Shown one piece after another: positions 1-4,744 of a stretch of 5,243 bases of DNA. A program made the position numbers and the translations under genes. The DNA is from Flammeovirgaceae bacterium (GTDB lineage: Bacteria > Bacteroidota > Bacteroidia > Cytophagales > Cyclobacteriaceae): assembly GCA_947457025.1 (NCBI GenBank), contig CANGUI010000170.1:1-5243 (forward strand). The letters run 5' to 3'. Below the pieces are notes generated by a model. That model did no database searches. It was not told the DNA's origin and worked only from the letters and a program-made list of their open reading frames with translations. Positions within the stretch are counted from its first letter, which is position 1, and every line of letters begins with the position of its first letter.

Positions 1-273
1 ACGGACAACAAAGACAAGGCGGAGTTGCTTGTGGATGTTGCTGCCGATAGCGAAAAAGGCGCTGTTTCTGGGAGCATCTACATCACGTTCATGACCGCCG
101 TGATCAACGTTACGGCGGCCGCAGACAATCGCCGGATATATTCTACCACTCTTGACCGGGTAAAGGGTTTCAGTCTTGACTACGAGCGATCAAGTCAGGA
201 AGCGTACAACAAAGCCCTTGAAACCCTCGAAAAAGAAAAATTACCCGAACTTCTGAATGCCATCCTGCAATAG
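1..273 (+). CDS. C-terminal part of an unidentified, probably envelope-associated protein (5' end outside window)
   Basis: The reading frame is open from base 1 (TDNKDKAELL...) to a TAG at 271-273, so these 90 codons are the tail of a longer protein. The TTG at 25 is an ordinary internal Leu codon, not a start. The visible part begins with an alternating hydrophobic stretch (SIYITFMTAVINVTAAAD), likely beta strand. It continues with RIYSTTLDRVKGFSLDYERSS and ends in a charged, probably amphipathic helix (EAYNKALETLEKEKLPELLNAIL). Strands, then 'kG...s..eA...AL', then a C-terminal helix resembles the second half of LPP20/CsgG/LpoB-like outer-membrane proteins of Bacteroidota. This is resemblance from memory, not a demonstrated match. 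It lies 106 bases upstream of an LPP20-like lipoprotein gene, which fits a related envelope role. I do not recognise a specific function. Confidence 0.75.
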   Translation, partial: TDNKDKAELLVDVAADSEKGAVSGSIYITFMTAVINVTAAADNRRIYSTTLDRVKGFSLDYERSSQEAYNKALETLEKEKLPELLNAILQ

Positions 274-296
274 TTTTGATGCTGGCATAATTGCCG

Positions 297-315
297 CAAC
301 CCCGCCCCCGGGTTG
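297..315 (+). terminator. weak hairpin after the first gene, possible terminator
   Basis: CAACCC (297-302) pairs perfectly with GGGTTG (310-315) around a 7-base C-rich loop, 23 bases past the upstream stop codon. No proper T-run follows (the next bases are TCAGTTTAAG), so it is a poor intrinsic terminator and could simply be a 3'-end stabilising hairpin. Confidence 0.25.
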
Positions 316-327
316 TCAGTTTAAGAA

Positions 328-361
328 TTTGTGGCTTATTATTTGTAAACCTCTATCTTGC
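328..361 (+). promoter_or_regulatory. probable Bacteroidota-type promoter of the LPP20-like lipoprotein gene
   Basis: TTTG at 328-331 is a -33 element, followed by a 22-base spacer and TATCTTGC at 354-361, a near-match to the phylum's -7 consensus TAnnTTTG. This predicts a transcript start near 366 and a leader of about 14 bases before the ATG at 380. The leader is A-rich with no Shine-Dalgarno sequence, as is usual in Bacteroidota. The promoter suggests the lipoprotein can be expressed independently of the gene upstream. Confidence 0.5.
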
Positions 362-379
362 AAAACCAAAAATTAGCTT

Positions 380-949
380 ATGAAAATCGTAATCACCCGT
401 TCGTTTGTGGCCATTACCCTGGCTGCGGTTGTATTCGCCGGCTGTAGTAAAAAGGCGGCAGCTCCAAAAGGAGAGACTGAAGTAACCGTGCCTTGTTCCG
501 GCCCAGATTACTTCACGACAAACAAGTTTTTCCGCTCCAATTCCATTGGCGAGAGTTCCGATCAGGTTACCTCAAAGCGCAAGGCTCTTTCTAATGCCCG
601 CAACGAGTTGGCTCAGGCGATCCAGACTACCGTGAAGACGGTAACGGATAACTATGTGAATTCCCGTGAGATGAACAACCGCGAGGAAGTGGAGGAACGC
701 TTTGAAAGTCTGAACCGGGAAGTAGTAGATCAGACGCTTTCGGGTATTCGCACCATTTGCGAAAAATTGATGAAGACGGAGCAGGGTAATTTCAAAACGT
801 ACATCGCCATCGAATTGTCAGCCGATGAACTGGTCAGCAAGTACAACGAGCGCCTCTCGAAAGACGAACGCCTGAAAATCGACTACGACTACGAGAAGTT
901 CAAAGAAACATTCGACAAAGAAATGGCGAAAATGGGGAAGGGTAATTAA
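380..949 (+). CDS. LPP20-like lipoprotein
   Basis: A 189-residue protein with a type II (lipoprotein) signal peptide: basic N-terminus (MKIVITR), hydrophobic core (residues 8-20) and lipobox FAGC with the lipidated cysteine at residue 22, followed by a flexible SKKAAAPKG linker. The mature part fits the LPP20 family. A helix rich in A..A...L (KALSNARNELAQAI, 68-81) is followed by a long charged helix (about 86-118), a 'sxxxl.gi.ticek' strand (121-130) and the strand pair NFKTYIAIELSADEL (137-151), where the family usually has 'yyvyv.l..d.l'. The C-terminal 40 residues are a highly charged helix ending near MAKMGKGN. Cys39 and Cys127 could form a disulfide after export. LPP20 proteins are outer-membrane or periplasmic lipoproteins mostly of unknown role. 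The ATG at 380 is chosen because it directly begins the signal peptide and sits just behind the predicted promoter. Confidence 0.82.
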   Translation: MKIVITRSFVAITLAAVVFAGCSKKAAAPKGETEVTVPCSGPDYFTTNKFFRSNSIGESSDQVTSKRKALSNARNELAQAIQTTVKTVTDNYVNSREMNNREEVEERFESLNREVVDQTLSGIRTICEKLMKTEQGNFKTYIAIELSADELVSKYNERLSKDERLKIDYDYEKFKETFDKEMAKMGKGN

Positions 950-1102
950 TCAGCGCGTCCAGCACAGTACACCCACCAAAAACGTGGCGAGGCCAAAATC
1001 TGGAAATAGCAGCGATTGCCTCCATTCACGATTGGGTTTGGCTACTGGGGAAAATTCCCGCGAGGTATTGCGTAGTTAAAAATTCCGGTAGTATTTAAAA
1101 AT
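950..1102 (+). other. long non-coding 3' stretch with one bulged hairpin
   Basis: These 153 bases lie between the lipoprotein stop and the terminator and contain no credible coding frame or tRNA. If transcription stops at 1103-1140, this is an unusually long 3' untranslated region. One foldable element is visible: GAGGC (989-993) pairs with GCCTC (1018-1022), then, after a 3-base bulge on the 5' side, AATC (997-1000) pairs with GATT (1014-1017), leaving a 13-base loop (1001-1013). A small dyad, GGGAA/TTCCC, lies at 1048-1059. No function can be assigned. Confidence 0.4.
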
Positions 1103-1140
1103 AAAGGCCGTTTCGTTTTTAGAACGGCCTTTTTGTTTTG
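1103..1140 (+). terminator. intrinsic terminator upstream of ffh
   Basis: AAAGGCCGTT (1103-1112) pairs with AACGGCCTTT (1123-1132), a perfect 10-bp stem with a 10-base loop (an extra T1113-G1122 wobble is possible), followed by a T-rich tail TTTTGTTTTG (1131-1140). It should end transcripts from the lipoprotein gene and separate them from ffh. Confidence 0.9.
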
Positions 1141-1219
1141 GAATCGGGGCCATTTTCGAATTCGCCCTCCGAGCATCCGAGCGCGTGAAGTTCCGCCCCA
1201 TAACCCGGTTAAAAAACAC

Positions 1220-1227
1220 TAACTTTG
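1220..1227 (+). promoter_or_regulatory. -7 box of the ffh promoter
   Basis: TAACTTTG is an exact match to the Bacteroidota -7 consensus TAnnTTTG, placed 22 bases before the ffh ATG, so the leader would be about 18 bases. No TTG is seen at the expected -33 position (about 1192-1200, TTCCGCCCC), so recognition probably rests on the -7 box or on an activator. Confidence 0.65.
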
Positions 1228-1249
1228 CAGTTCGTGAAATTCATCATCT

Positions 1250-2581
1250 ATGTTCGATAGTTTAAGCCTCAAACTCGAGAAAGCCTTTCAGACCCTGAAG
1301 GGTCAGGGGCGCATTACAGAAATCAATGTAGCCGGCACTATTAAGGAAATCCGAAAAGCGCTGATTGATGCTGACGTAAACTACAAGGTAGCCAAGGAAG
1401 TAACAGATGAAATCCGAAGTAAAGCCATGGGCCAGAATGTGCTCACCGCCATTTCCCCCGGCCAATTGCTGGTAAAAATTACAAATGACGAGCTGACCTG
1501 GCTGATGGGGGGCGAAAGTCAGGATATCAGAATTGACGGAAATCCGGCGATTGTGCTGGTTGCCGGTTTGCAGGGCTCCGGTAAGACCACCTTTTCCGGA
1601 AAGCTGGCCAACTACCTGAAGCGCCAGGGCCGGCAGGTGTTGTTAACGGCATGTGACATCTATCGTCCGGCAGCTATTGAACAACTCCGCGTACTGGGTC
1701 AGCAGATTGGCGTTGATGTGTATGCTGAACCTGAAAGTAAAGATGCAGTAAAAATTTCCCGGAATGCAATTGCTCATGCCCGGACGCATAACCACCGCGT
1801 AGTGATTGTAGATACCGCCGGGCGCCTGGCCATCGATGAGCAGATGATGAATGAGATGGCAGCCCTGAAACAGGCACTCCAGCCGTCCGAAACACTATTT
1901 GTGGTGGATGCCATGACGGGCCAGGATGCAGTGAATACGGCCAAAGCCTTCAACGACCGCCTCAATTTCGATGGGGTTGTTCTGACAAAGATGGATGGCG
2001 ATACGCGCGGCGGGGCTGCTCTCTCCATTCGGCGCGTGGTAGAAAAACCGATCAAGTTTATCAGTTCGGGTGAAAAGATGGACGCCATCGACCGCTTCTT
2101 TCCTGACCGGATGGCAAGCCGCATCCTCGGCATGGGTGATGTGGTGACATTGGTCGAAAAAGCGCAGCAGGCATTTGATGAGGAAGAAGCCGCCCGGCTG
2201 AACAAAAAAATCCGGCGGAATCAATTTGACTTCAATGATTTCCTCGGACAATTAGAGCACATCAAAAAGATGGGCAACATGAAAGACTTACTCGGTATGA
2301 TCCCGGGCATGGGCAAAGCGATGAAAGATGTGGAGTTCGATGATCAGTCGTTCAAGCCCATAGAGGCGATTATACGGTCAATGACATTGGAGGAACGTGA
2401 AAATCCCGAAGTCATCAACCAAAGCCGGAAGATTCGAATTGCCACCGGCAGCGGCACATCGATACAGCAGGTAAATCAGCTACTCAAGCAGTTTGAGGGT
2501 ATGCGCAAGATGATGAAAACGATGAACAAGATGGGCGGGGGCAAGCGCTCGCTGGCTGCCTTAAACCCCTTCGGACGCTGA
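1250..2581 (+). CDS. ffh: signal recognition particle GTPase Ffh (SRP54 homologue)
   Basis: Ffh binds 4.5S RNA and the signal sequences of nascent membrane and secreted proteins. With its receptor FtsY it delivers ribosomes to the SecYEG translocon in a GTP-controlled cycle. The 443-residue protein has the normal family length and layout. The N domain (about 1-90) is a helical bundle. The G domain (about 98-295) has P-loop GLQGSGKTT (106-114), DIYRPAA of the insertion-box region (136-142), DTAGR (188-192), TKMDGDTRGG (246-255) and the closing GMGDV (294-298). The methionine-rich M domain (about 300-430) has the finger-loop region MGNMKDLLGMIPGMGKAM and the RNA-binding helix segment SRKIRIATGSGTSIQQVNQLLKQF (392-415). 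The ATG at 1250 gives the usual MFDSLS-type start and follows a perfect -7 promoter box. A terminator upstream makes it the first gene of its transcript. Nothing is missing or unusual. Confidence 0.98.
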   Translation: MFDSLSLKLEKAFQTLKGQGRITEINVAGTIKEIRKALIDADVNYKVAKEVTDEIRSKAMGQNVLTAISPGQLLVKITNDELTWLMGGESQDIRIDGNPAIVLVAGLQGSGKTTFSGKLANYLKRQGRQVLLTACDIYRPAAIEQLRVLGQQIGVDVYAEPESKDAVKISRNAIAHARTHNHRVVIVDTAGRLAIDEQMMNEMAALKQALQPSETLFVVDAMTGQDAVNTAKAFNDRLNFDGVVLTKMDGDTRGGAALSIRRVVEKPIKFISSGEKMDAIDRFFPDRMASRILGMGDVVTLVEKAQQAFDEEEAARLNKKIRRNQFDFNDFLGQLEHIKKMGNMKDLLGMIPGMGKAMKDVEFDDQSFKPIEAIIRSMTLEERENPEVINQSRKIRIATGSGTSIQQVNQLLKQFEGMRKMMKTMNKMGGGKRSLAALNPFGR

Positions 2582-2614
2582 ATTCACATGGAAAAAAGCA
2601 CAAATGGCAAACCT

Positions 2615-2648
2615 TTTGACACCGGCACACGTTTATGATATACGTTTA
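2615..2648 (+). promoter_or_regulatory. candidate promoter for the DUF2911 gene
   Basis: TTTG (2615-2618), a 22-base spacer and TACGTTTA (2641-2648), one mismatch from TAnnTTTG, reproduce the spacing seen before the lipoprotein gene. Transcription would start near 2653, inside the perfect palindrome TTGTACAA (2653-2660), and give a leader of about 97 bases containing the strong 2666-2700 hairpin. An alternative weaker -7 box is CAACTTTA (2728-2735), which would leave the hairpin outside the transcript. Confidence 0.4.
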
Positions 2649-2700
2649 CGGGTTGTACAAAAGAGCGTGTGCCGCGTTCAGAGATGAACTGCGGCACACG
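2623..2700 (+). repeat. three copies of CGGCACACG (two direct, one inverted) before the DUF2911 gene
   Basis: CGGCACACG occurs at 2623-2631 and 2692-2700, and its reverse complement CGTGTGCCG at 2666-2674. The two direct copies are both followed by a similar AT-rich stretch (TTTATGATATA and TGTTTATATGTATA), so they form an imperfect direct repeat of about 20 bases offset by 69. The first copy falls in the promoter spacer. The central copy can pair with either flanking copy, so in a read-through transcript two hairpins would be mutually exclusive. Confidence 0.7.
2666..2700 (+). promoter_or_regulatory. strong hairpin between ffh and the DUF2911 gene
   Basis: CGTGTGCCGC (2666-2675) pairs perfectly with GCGGCACACG (2691-2700). 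The stem continues with GTTC (2676-2679) pairing GAAC (2686-2689) past a single bulged T2690, closing on a 6-base loop. It starts 84 bases after the ffh stop. The following bases (TGTTTATATG) are only loosely T-rich, so it could be an imperfect ffh terminator, a structured leader of the DUF2911 transcript, or a DNA operator. The sequence alone does not decide. Confidence 0.6.
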
Positions 2701-2749
2701 TGTTTATATGTATAGAGTATGGAACACAACTTTAACCAATAATAAATGT

Positions 2750-3265
2750 ATGAAACACACCATTTTGACTCTCATGGCAATTTTATGTGTAACCCTGGGT
2801 GCGGTTGCACAAGATGACAAATCGAAAAAAATGCCCAGCCCGCCGGCCAAAGCCGAAGGCACAATTGACGGCATAAAAGTAACGATCGACTACCATCAGC
2901 CGTCGGCTAAAGGCCGCAAGATCATGGGCGATTTAGTCCCCTTCGCTGAGGTGTGGCGCACAGGTGCAAATGCTACCACTGCCATCGAACTGAGTGCCAA
3001 TGCTACTGTCGAAGGGCAAAAGCTGGCGAAAGGAAAGTATGGCCTCTATACGATCCCCGGCGAAAAAGAGTGGGTCATCATTTTTAACAAAGACATCAAA
3101 TGGGGAGCCTATGATTACAACCAGAAAAACGATGTGCTGCGCGTAAATGTGAAGCCCGGCAAGACGGCTGCGTTTGTAGAAACATTCACGATCAAAGTGG
3201 ATAAGGGCCAGGTAACGCTGGAATGGGAAAACACATCCGTGTCGTTTAAAACTATTAAAGGCTGA
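2750..3265 (+). CDS. secreted DUF2911 family protein
   Basis: A 171-residue exported protein. Residues 1-20 are a type I signal peptide (MKHTILTLMAILCVTLGAVA) with likely cleavage after AVA, before QDD. Cys13 lies inside the hydrophobic core and is not a lipobox. The mature protein carries the conserved DUF2911 core: VTIDYHQPSAKGRKIMGDLVPF, then EVWRTGANATTAIELSANATVEGQ, then LAKGKYGLYTIPGEKEWVIIFNK, then WGAYDYNQKNDVLRVNV, ending in a beta-rich tail (FTIKVDKGQVTLEWENTSVSF). The family is common in Bacteroidota, is predicted to be a periplasmic or secreted beta-sandwich, and has no established function. The ATG at 2750 is preferred over upstream in-frame starts (from GTG 2669) because it begins the signal peptide directly, has an A-rich leader (AATAAATGT), and the longer version would translate through the 2666-2700 hairpin. 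A strong terminator follows, so the gene is probably monocistronic. Confidence 0.9.
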   Translation: MKHTILTLMAILCVTLGAVAQDDKSKKMPSPPAKAEGTIDGIKVTIDYHQPSAKGRKIMGDLVPFAEVWRTGANATTAIELSANATVEGQKLAKGKYGLYTIPGEKEWVIIFNKDIKWGAYDYNQKNDVLRVNVKPGKTAAFVETFTIKVDKGQVTLEWENTSVSFKTIKG

Positions 3266-3282
3266 TTTTCTTGGCTATCCTC

Positions 3283-3314
3283 AAAAAGCCTCCTGTGCGG
3301 GAGGCTTTTTTTTT
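3283..3314 (+). terminator. intrinsic terminator after the DUF2911 gene
   Basis: AAAAAGCCTCC (3283-3293) pairs with GGAGGCTTTTT (3300-3310), an 11-bp perfect stem with a 6-base loop (TGTGCG) and a run of nine T (3306-3314). It begins 18 bases after the stop codon and separates the DUF2911 gene from the rimK cluster. Confidence 0.95.
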
Positions 3315-3315
3315 G

Positions 3316-3323
3316 TACGTTTA
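3316..3323 (+). promoter_or_regulatory. possible -7 box for the rimK cluster
   Basis: TACGTTTA, identical to the candidate -7 box at 2641-2648 and one mismatch from TAnnTTTG, lies 18 bases before the ATG at 3342. The preceding gene ends in a strong terminator only 28 bases from that ATG, so a promoter must lie here unless the operon depends on read-through. No TTG is seen about 20 bases upstream, because that position is taken by the terminator stem. Confidence 0.35.
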
Positions 3324-3341
3324 TAGCATAGCTGCGACACT

Positions 3342-3776
3342 ATGGAAATTCTGGGGCGCTCCGACCGGGTGGATTTACCCGGACTCGGCCTGACCGACAT
3401 ACAGGCGAAAGTCGACACCGGTGCATATACAAGCAGCTTGCACTGTTCTCGGGCCGAAGTAATCGGGGGTGTGTTGGAATTTATTTTGCTGGATGAAGAG
3501 CACCCCGAGTTCACCGGAATGCCTTTTCGGTTTCGGAAGTTTGTGCAGCGTGAGGTGCGAAACTCGTTTGGCGAAGCAGAACTGCGGTACGTCATCAAAA
3601 CACATGTGCGACTCTTCAATCGCACCATCCGGGCTGAGTTTTCCCTGAGTAACCGAGGCAATCTGAAATTCCCTGTGTTGCTGGGACGGAAGATATTGCG
3701 TAACCGGTTTTTAATCGATGTCACGAAAAAAGACCTGGCCTTTCAAGCTAAAAAAAATGCACAACCAACACCATGA
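3342..3776 (+). CDS. RimB-like retropepsin-type protease ('ATP-dependent zinc protease' family, PF05618)
   Basis: A 144-residue cytoplasmic protein with no signal peptide or membrane segment. It opens with the family's typical [14 protein letters not shown], then [13 protein letters not shown] (22-34), whose Asp25-Thr26-Gly27 is the catalytic triplet of retropepsin-like aspartic proteases. Near the C-terminus [10 protein letters not shown] (110-119) matches the hydrophobic-hydrophobic-Gly motif that supports the active site. Such proteins are one-lobed and act as dimers. Despite the family's common name, I see neither a zinc motif (HExxH) nor a P-loop. In Pseudomonas the homologue RimB is encoded with RimK and influences its glutamylation activity (recalled knowledge). 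Here its TGA overlaps the rimK ATG (ATGA, 3773-3776), so the two are almost certainly translationally coupled. The ATG at 3342 matches the usual short N-terminus of the family. Confidence 0.9.
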   Translation: MEILGRSDRVDLPGLGLTDIQAKVDTGAYTSSLHCSRAEVIGGVLEFILLDEEHPEFTGMPFRFRKFVQREVRNSFGEAELRYVIKTHVRLFNRTIRAEFSLSNRGNLKFPVLLGRKILRNRFLIDVTKKDLAFQAKKNAQPTP

Positions 3777-4681
3777 ATATCGCCATACTCAGCCGGGATG
3801 CTAAGTTGTATTCCACCCGTCGCCTCAAAGAGGCGGGAGAAAAACGCGGCCATAAGGTGGAAATTATCGACCACATGAAGTGTGTGCTCGTCATTGAAAA
3901 GAAAAATCCGATGGTGTGGTACAACGGCCGCCGCCTCGATTACTTCGATGCGATTATTCCCCGCATTGGTGCATCCGTCACTTTTTACGGAGCAGCTGTT
4001 GTGCGCCAGTTCGAGATGATGAAAGTATTTACCGCAGTGGAATCGCAGGCGTTGATCCGTTCACGCGATAAACTTCGCAGTCTGCAGATTCTATCCCGGG
4101 CTGGCCTGGGCTTGCCCAAAACCATTTTCATGGACTATTCAAAAGATACGGAGGGGGCCATTGAAGCCGTTGGTGGTGCTCCTGTTGTGATCAAGTTACT
4201 GGAGGGAACACAAGGACTCGGGGTGGTGCTGGCCGAAAATAAAAAAGCGGCACAGTCTGTCATTGAGGCCTTCCATGGCGTCAAGGCACGTATCATTGTG
4301 CAGGAGTTTATCAAAGAAGCGAAGGGTGCAGACATTCGGGCATTTGTGGTGAATGGGGAAGTGGTGGGGGCAATGAAGCGCCAGGCCCGCGATGGTGAAT
4401 TTCGTTCTAACCTCCACCGCGGAGGCCATGCCGAAGTAGTGAAACTGGACAAGCACCAAAAACATTCGGCTGTATTCGCGGCCAAAAAAATGGGTTTGGG
4501 CGTGGCCGGCGTGGATATGCTGCCTTCCAAGCGTGGCCCCCTGATCTTAGAAGTGAATTCTTCCCCCGGTCTGGAGGGTATTGAAGGCGCTACGAAAGTG
4601 GACATCGCTGCGAAGATCATCCAGTACCTCGAGAAACACGCCGGCAAGAACCGGATCCAGAGAGACAAGATAAATGCGTAA
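3773..4681 (+). CDS. rimK: RimK, ATP-grasp alpha-L-glutamate ligase (ribosomal protein S6 modification type)
   Basis: RimK uses ATP to add glutamate residues to a C-terminal acceptor; in E. coli this is ribosomal protein S6. The 302-residue length is nearly that of E. coli RimK (300), and the sequence follows it closely throughout. N-terminal pre-ATP-grasp domain: [21 protein letters not shown], then [25 protein letters not shown] (58-82), then [15 protein letters not shown] (97-111). ATP-grasp domain (about 104-287): Lys141 in [36 protein letters not shown] (176-193), and FRSNLHRGG (210-218). The metal-binding residues Asp248 (AGVD), Glu260 and Asn262 ([13 protein letters not shown]) fall at the same numbers as in E. 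coli. It is probably cytosolic. It is coupled to the upstream protease gene by an ATGA overlap and followed after 63 bases by an AstE-like gene. Whether S6 is the substrate in this organism cannot be seen here; related ligases modify coenzymes or other carriers. Confidence 0.95.
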   Translation: MNIAILSRDAKLYSTRRLKEAGEKRGHKVEIIDHMKCVLVIEKKNPMVWYNGRRLDYFDAIIPRIGASVTFYGAAVVRQFEMMKVFTAVESQALIRSRDKLRSLQILSRAGLGLPKTIFMDYSKDTEGAIEAVGGAPVVIKLLEGTQGLGVVLAENKKAAQSVIEAFHGVKARIIVQEFIKEAKGADIRAFVVNGEVVGAMKRQARDGEFRSNLHRGGHAEVVKLDKHQKHSAVFAAKKMGLGVAGVDMLPSKRGPLILEVNSSPGLEGIEGATKVDIAAKIIQYLEKHAGKNRIQRDKINA

Positions 4682-4734
4682 CCATACTGGCAGCAACCTC
4701 GGTCCGGCCATATGTTCACCTGAAATATTTACCT

Positions 4735-4738
4735 GAGG
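4735..4738 (+). promoter_or_regulatory. possible ribosome binding site of the AstE-like gene
   Basis: GAGG lies 6 bases before the ATG at 4745, within the dyad ACCTGAGGT (4731-4739). It is the only Shine-Dalgarno-like element at a supported start in this window, and such sites are uncommon in Bacteroidota, so its use is uncertain. An in-frame TAG at 4739-4741 rules out a longer N-terminus. Confidence 0.4.
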
Positions 4739-4744
4739 TAGTCT

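Noticed and set aside
25..273. TTG at 25 as the true start of an 82-residue protein.
   Set aside because: The frame is open to the window edge and the TTG has no promoter or leader in view; a longer protein cut by the window is simpler.
989..1022. SRP 4.5S RNA gene next to ffh (TCTGGAAATAGCAGC resembles the conserved SRP RNA core TCCGGAAGGAAGCAGC).
   Set aside because: The stem around the GGAA loop has a mismatch, the 5' side lacks the conserved CAGG of the internal loop, and the flanks do not form the long SRP helix. The likeness is probably chance.
1262..2251. Several open frames on the minus strand (1262-1465, 1674-1895, 1774-2205, 1895-2251).
   Set aside because: All lie inside the well-conserved ffh gene on the other strand, have low-complexity or atypical composition, and show no promoter or recognisable domain.
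2669..2749. N-terminal extension of the DUF2911 protein from a GTG at 2669.
   Set aside because: The extra 27 residues precede a perfect signal peptide start at 2750 and are encoded by the hairpin and AT-rich leader, with no conserved character.
3281..3724. Minus-strand frame of 147 codons opposite the RimB-like gene.
   Set aside because: It runs into the terminator stem, has no recognisable motif, and is opposite a gene with clear catalytic motifs.
4135..4719. Minus-strand frames of 194 codons (4135-4719) and 89 codons (4196-4465) opposite rimK.
   Set aside because: They are antisense to the conserved ATP-grasp domain; their Ser/Pro/Thr-rich translations match nothing known to me.
4682..4744. 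A promoter or terminator between rimK and the AstE-like gene.
   Set aside because: No TAnnTTTG box and no stem followed by a T-run is present; only a short ACCTGAGGT dyad is seen, so co-transcription is favoured.
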